The notes beneath the pieces were generated by a model that did not search any database, was not told where the DNA came from, and was given only the letters and a program-made list of their open reading frames with translations. A program made the translations under genes and the position numbers. 64,000 nucleotides of DNA from Linepithema humile (Eukaryota; Arthropoda; Insecta; Hymenoptera; Formicidae): NCBI RefSeq assembly GCF_040581485.1, contig NC_090129.1:4202501-4266500 (forward strand), written 5' to 3'. Shown one piece after another: positions 63,900 to 64,000 of the stretch (positions within the stretch are counted from its first letter, which is position 1; every line of letters begins with the position of its first letter).

Positions 63900-64000
63900 C
63901 TACTCGGAAGAATAGAATACTTGTAGCATATTTATATTTTGTTTGTAATCTTCATGCTCAATAAAAATACATAATTTTTTAATTAATAGAAATTAATATT

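Noticed and set aside
1..64000. tRNA, rRNA and CRISPR-like arrays
   Set aside because: Read for B-box (GGTTCRANTCC) words, rRNA blocks and regularly spaced repeats; none convincing.

Overview
The window looks like nuclear DNA of an insect, probably a hymenopteran such as an ant or bee. The evidence is AT-rich spacer, GT-AG introns from under 80 bp to 4.6 kb, and insect-like versions of conserved eukaryotic genes. The species is an inference; no marker fixes it. I built every gene model by hand, checking that splice phases join exon to exon and that motifs fit the family.

Layout. 1-8251: non-coding or intronic, with one GC-rich block (4561-4857) that may be an exon but has no intact frame. 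8252-28977 (+): the C-terminal 1,918 residues of a phospholipase C epsilon, 17 exons, ordered RasGEF, PH-like, EF-hand, PLC-X, acidic linker, PLC-Y, C2, RA1, RA2. 28978-35468: its 3' flank, then the start of a tandem duplication. 35469-37395 and 40555-42888 (+): two eight-exon N-acetylneuraminate lyase genes. Between them lies a palindrome of about 2 kb (arms 37525-38493 and 38542-39536). A diverged third copy of the arm follows the second gene (43145-43790).

44760-45618 (+): MIX23/CCDC58. 46199-47164 (-): a FAM162/UPF0389 membrane protein, tail to tail with MIX23. 49003-49591 (-): an unrecognised two-exon, two-helix membrane protein. 49952-54407 (+): cysteine string protein DNAJC5, with a possible alternative last exon at 56284-56351. 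59532-61669 (-): a coiled-coil, IQ-motif protein resembling DRC9/DRC10, broken by one frameshift in an A7 run. 62518-63899 (-): proteasome ATPase Rpt3/PSMC4, running off the right edge.

The genes do not form one pathway. PLC epsilon is a Ras/Rho-controlled lipid signalling enzyme, CSP a synaptic chaperone, Rpt3 a proteasome motor, MIX23 and FAM162 mitochondrial proteins, and the lyases sialic-acid catabolism. The most unusual part is 32.4-44.1 kb: a duplicated lyase cassette with a long palindrome at its junction, several small foldback elements, and splice-like signals kept on the minus strand of the arm family.
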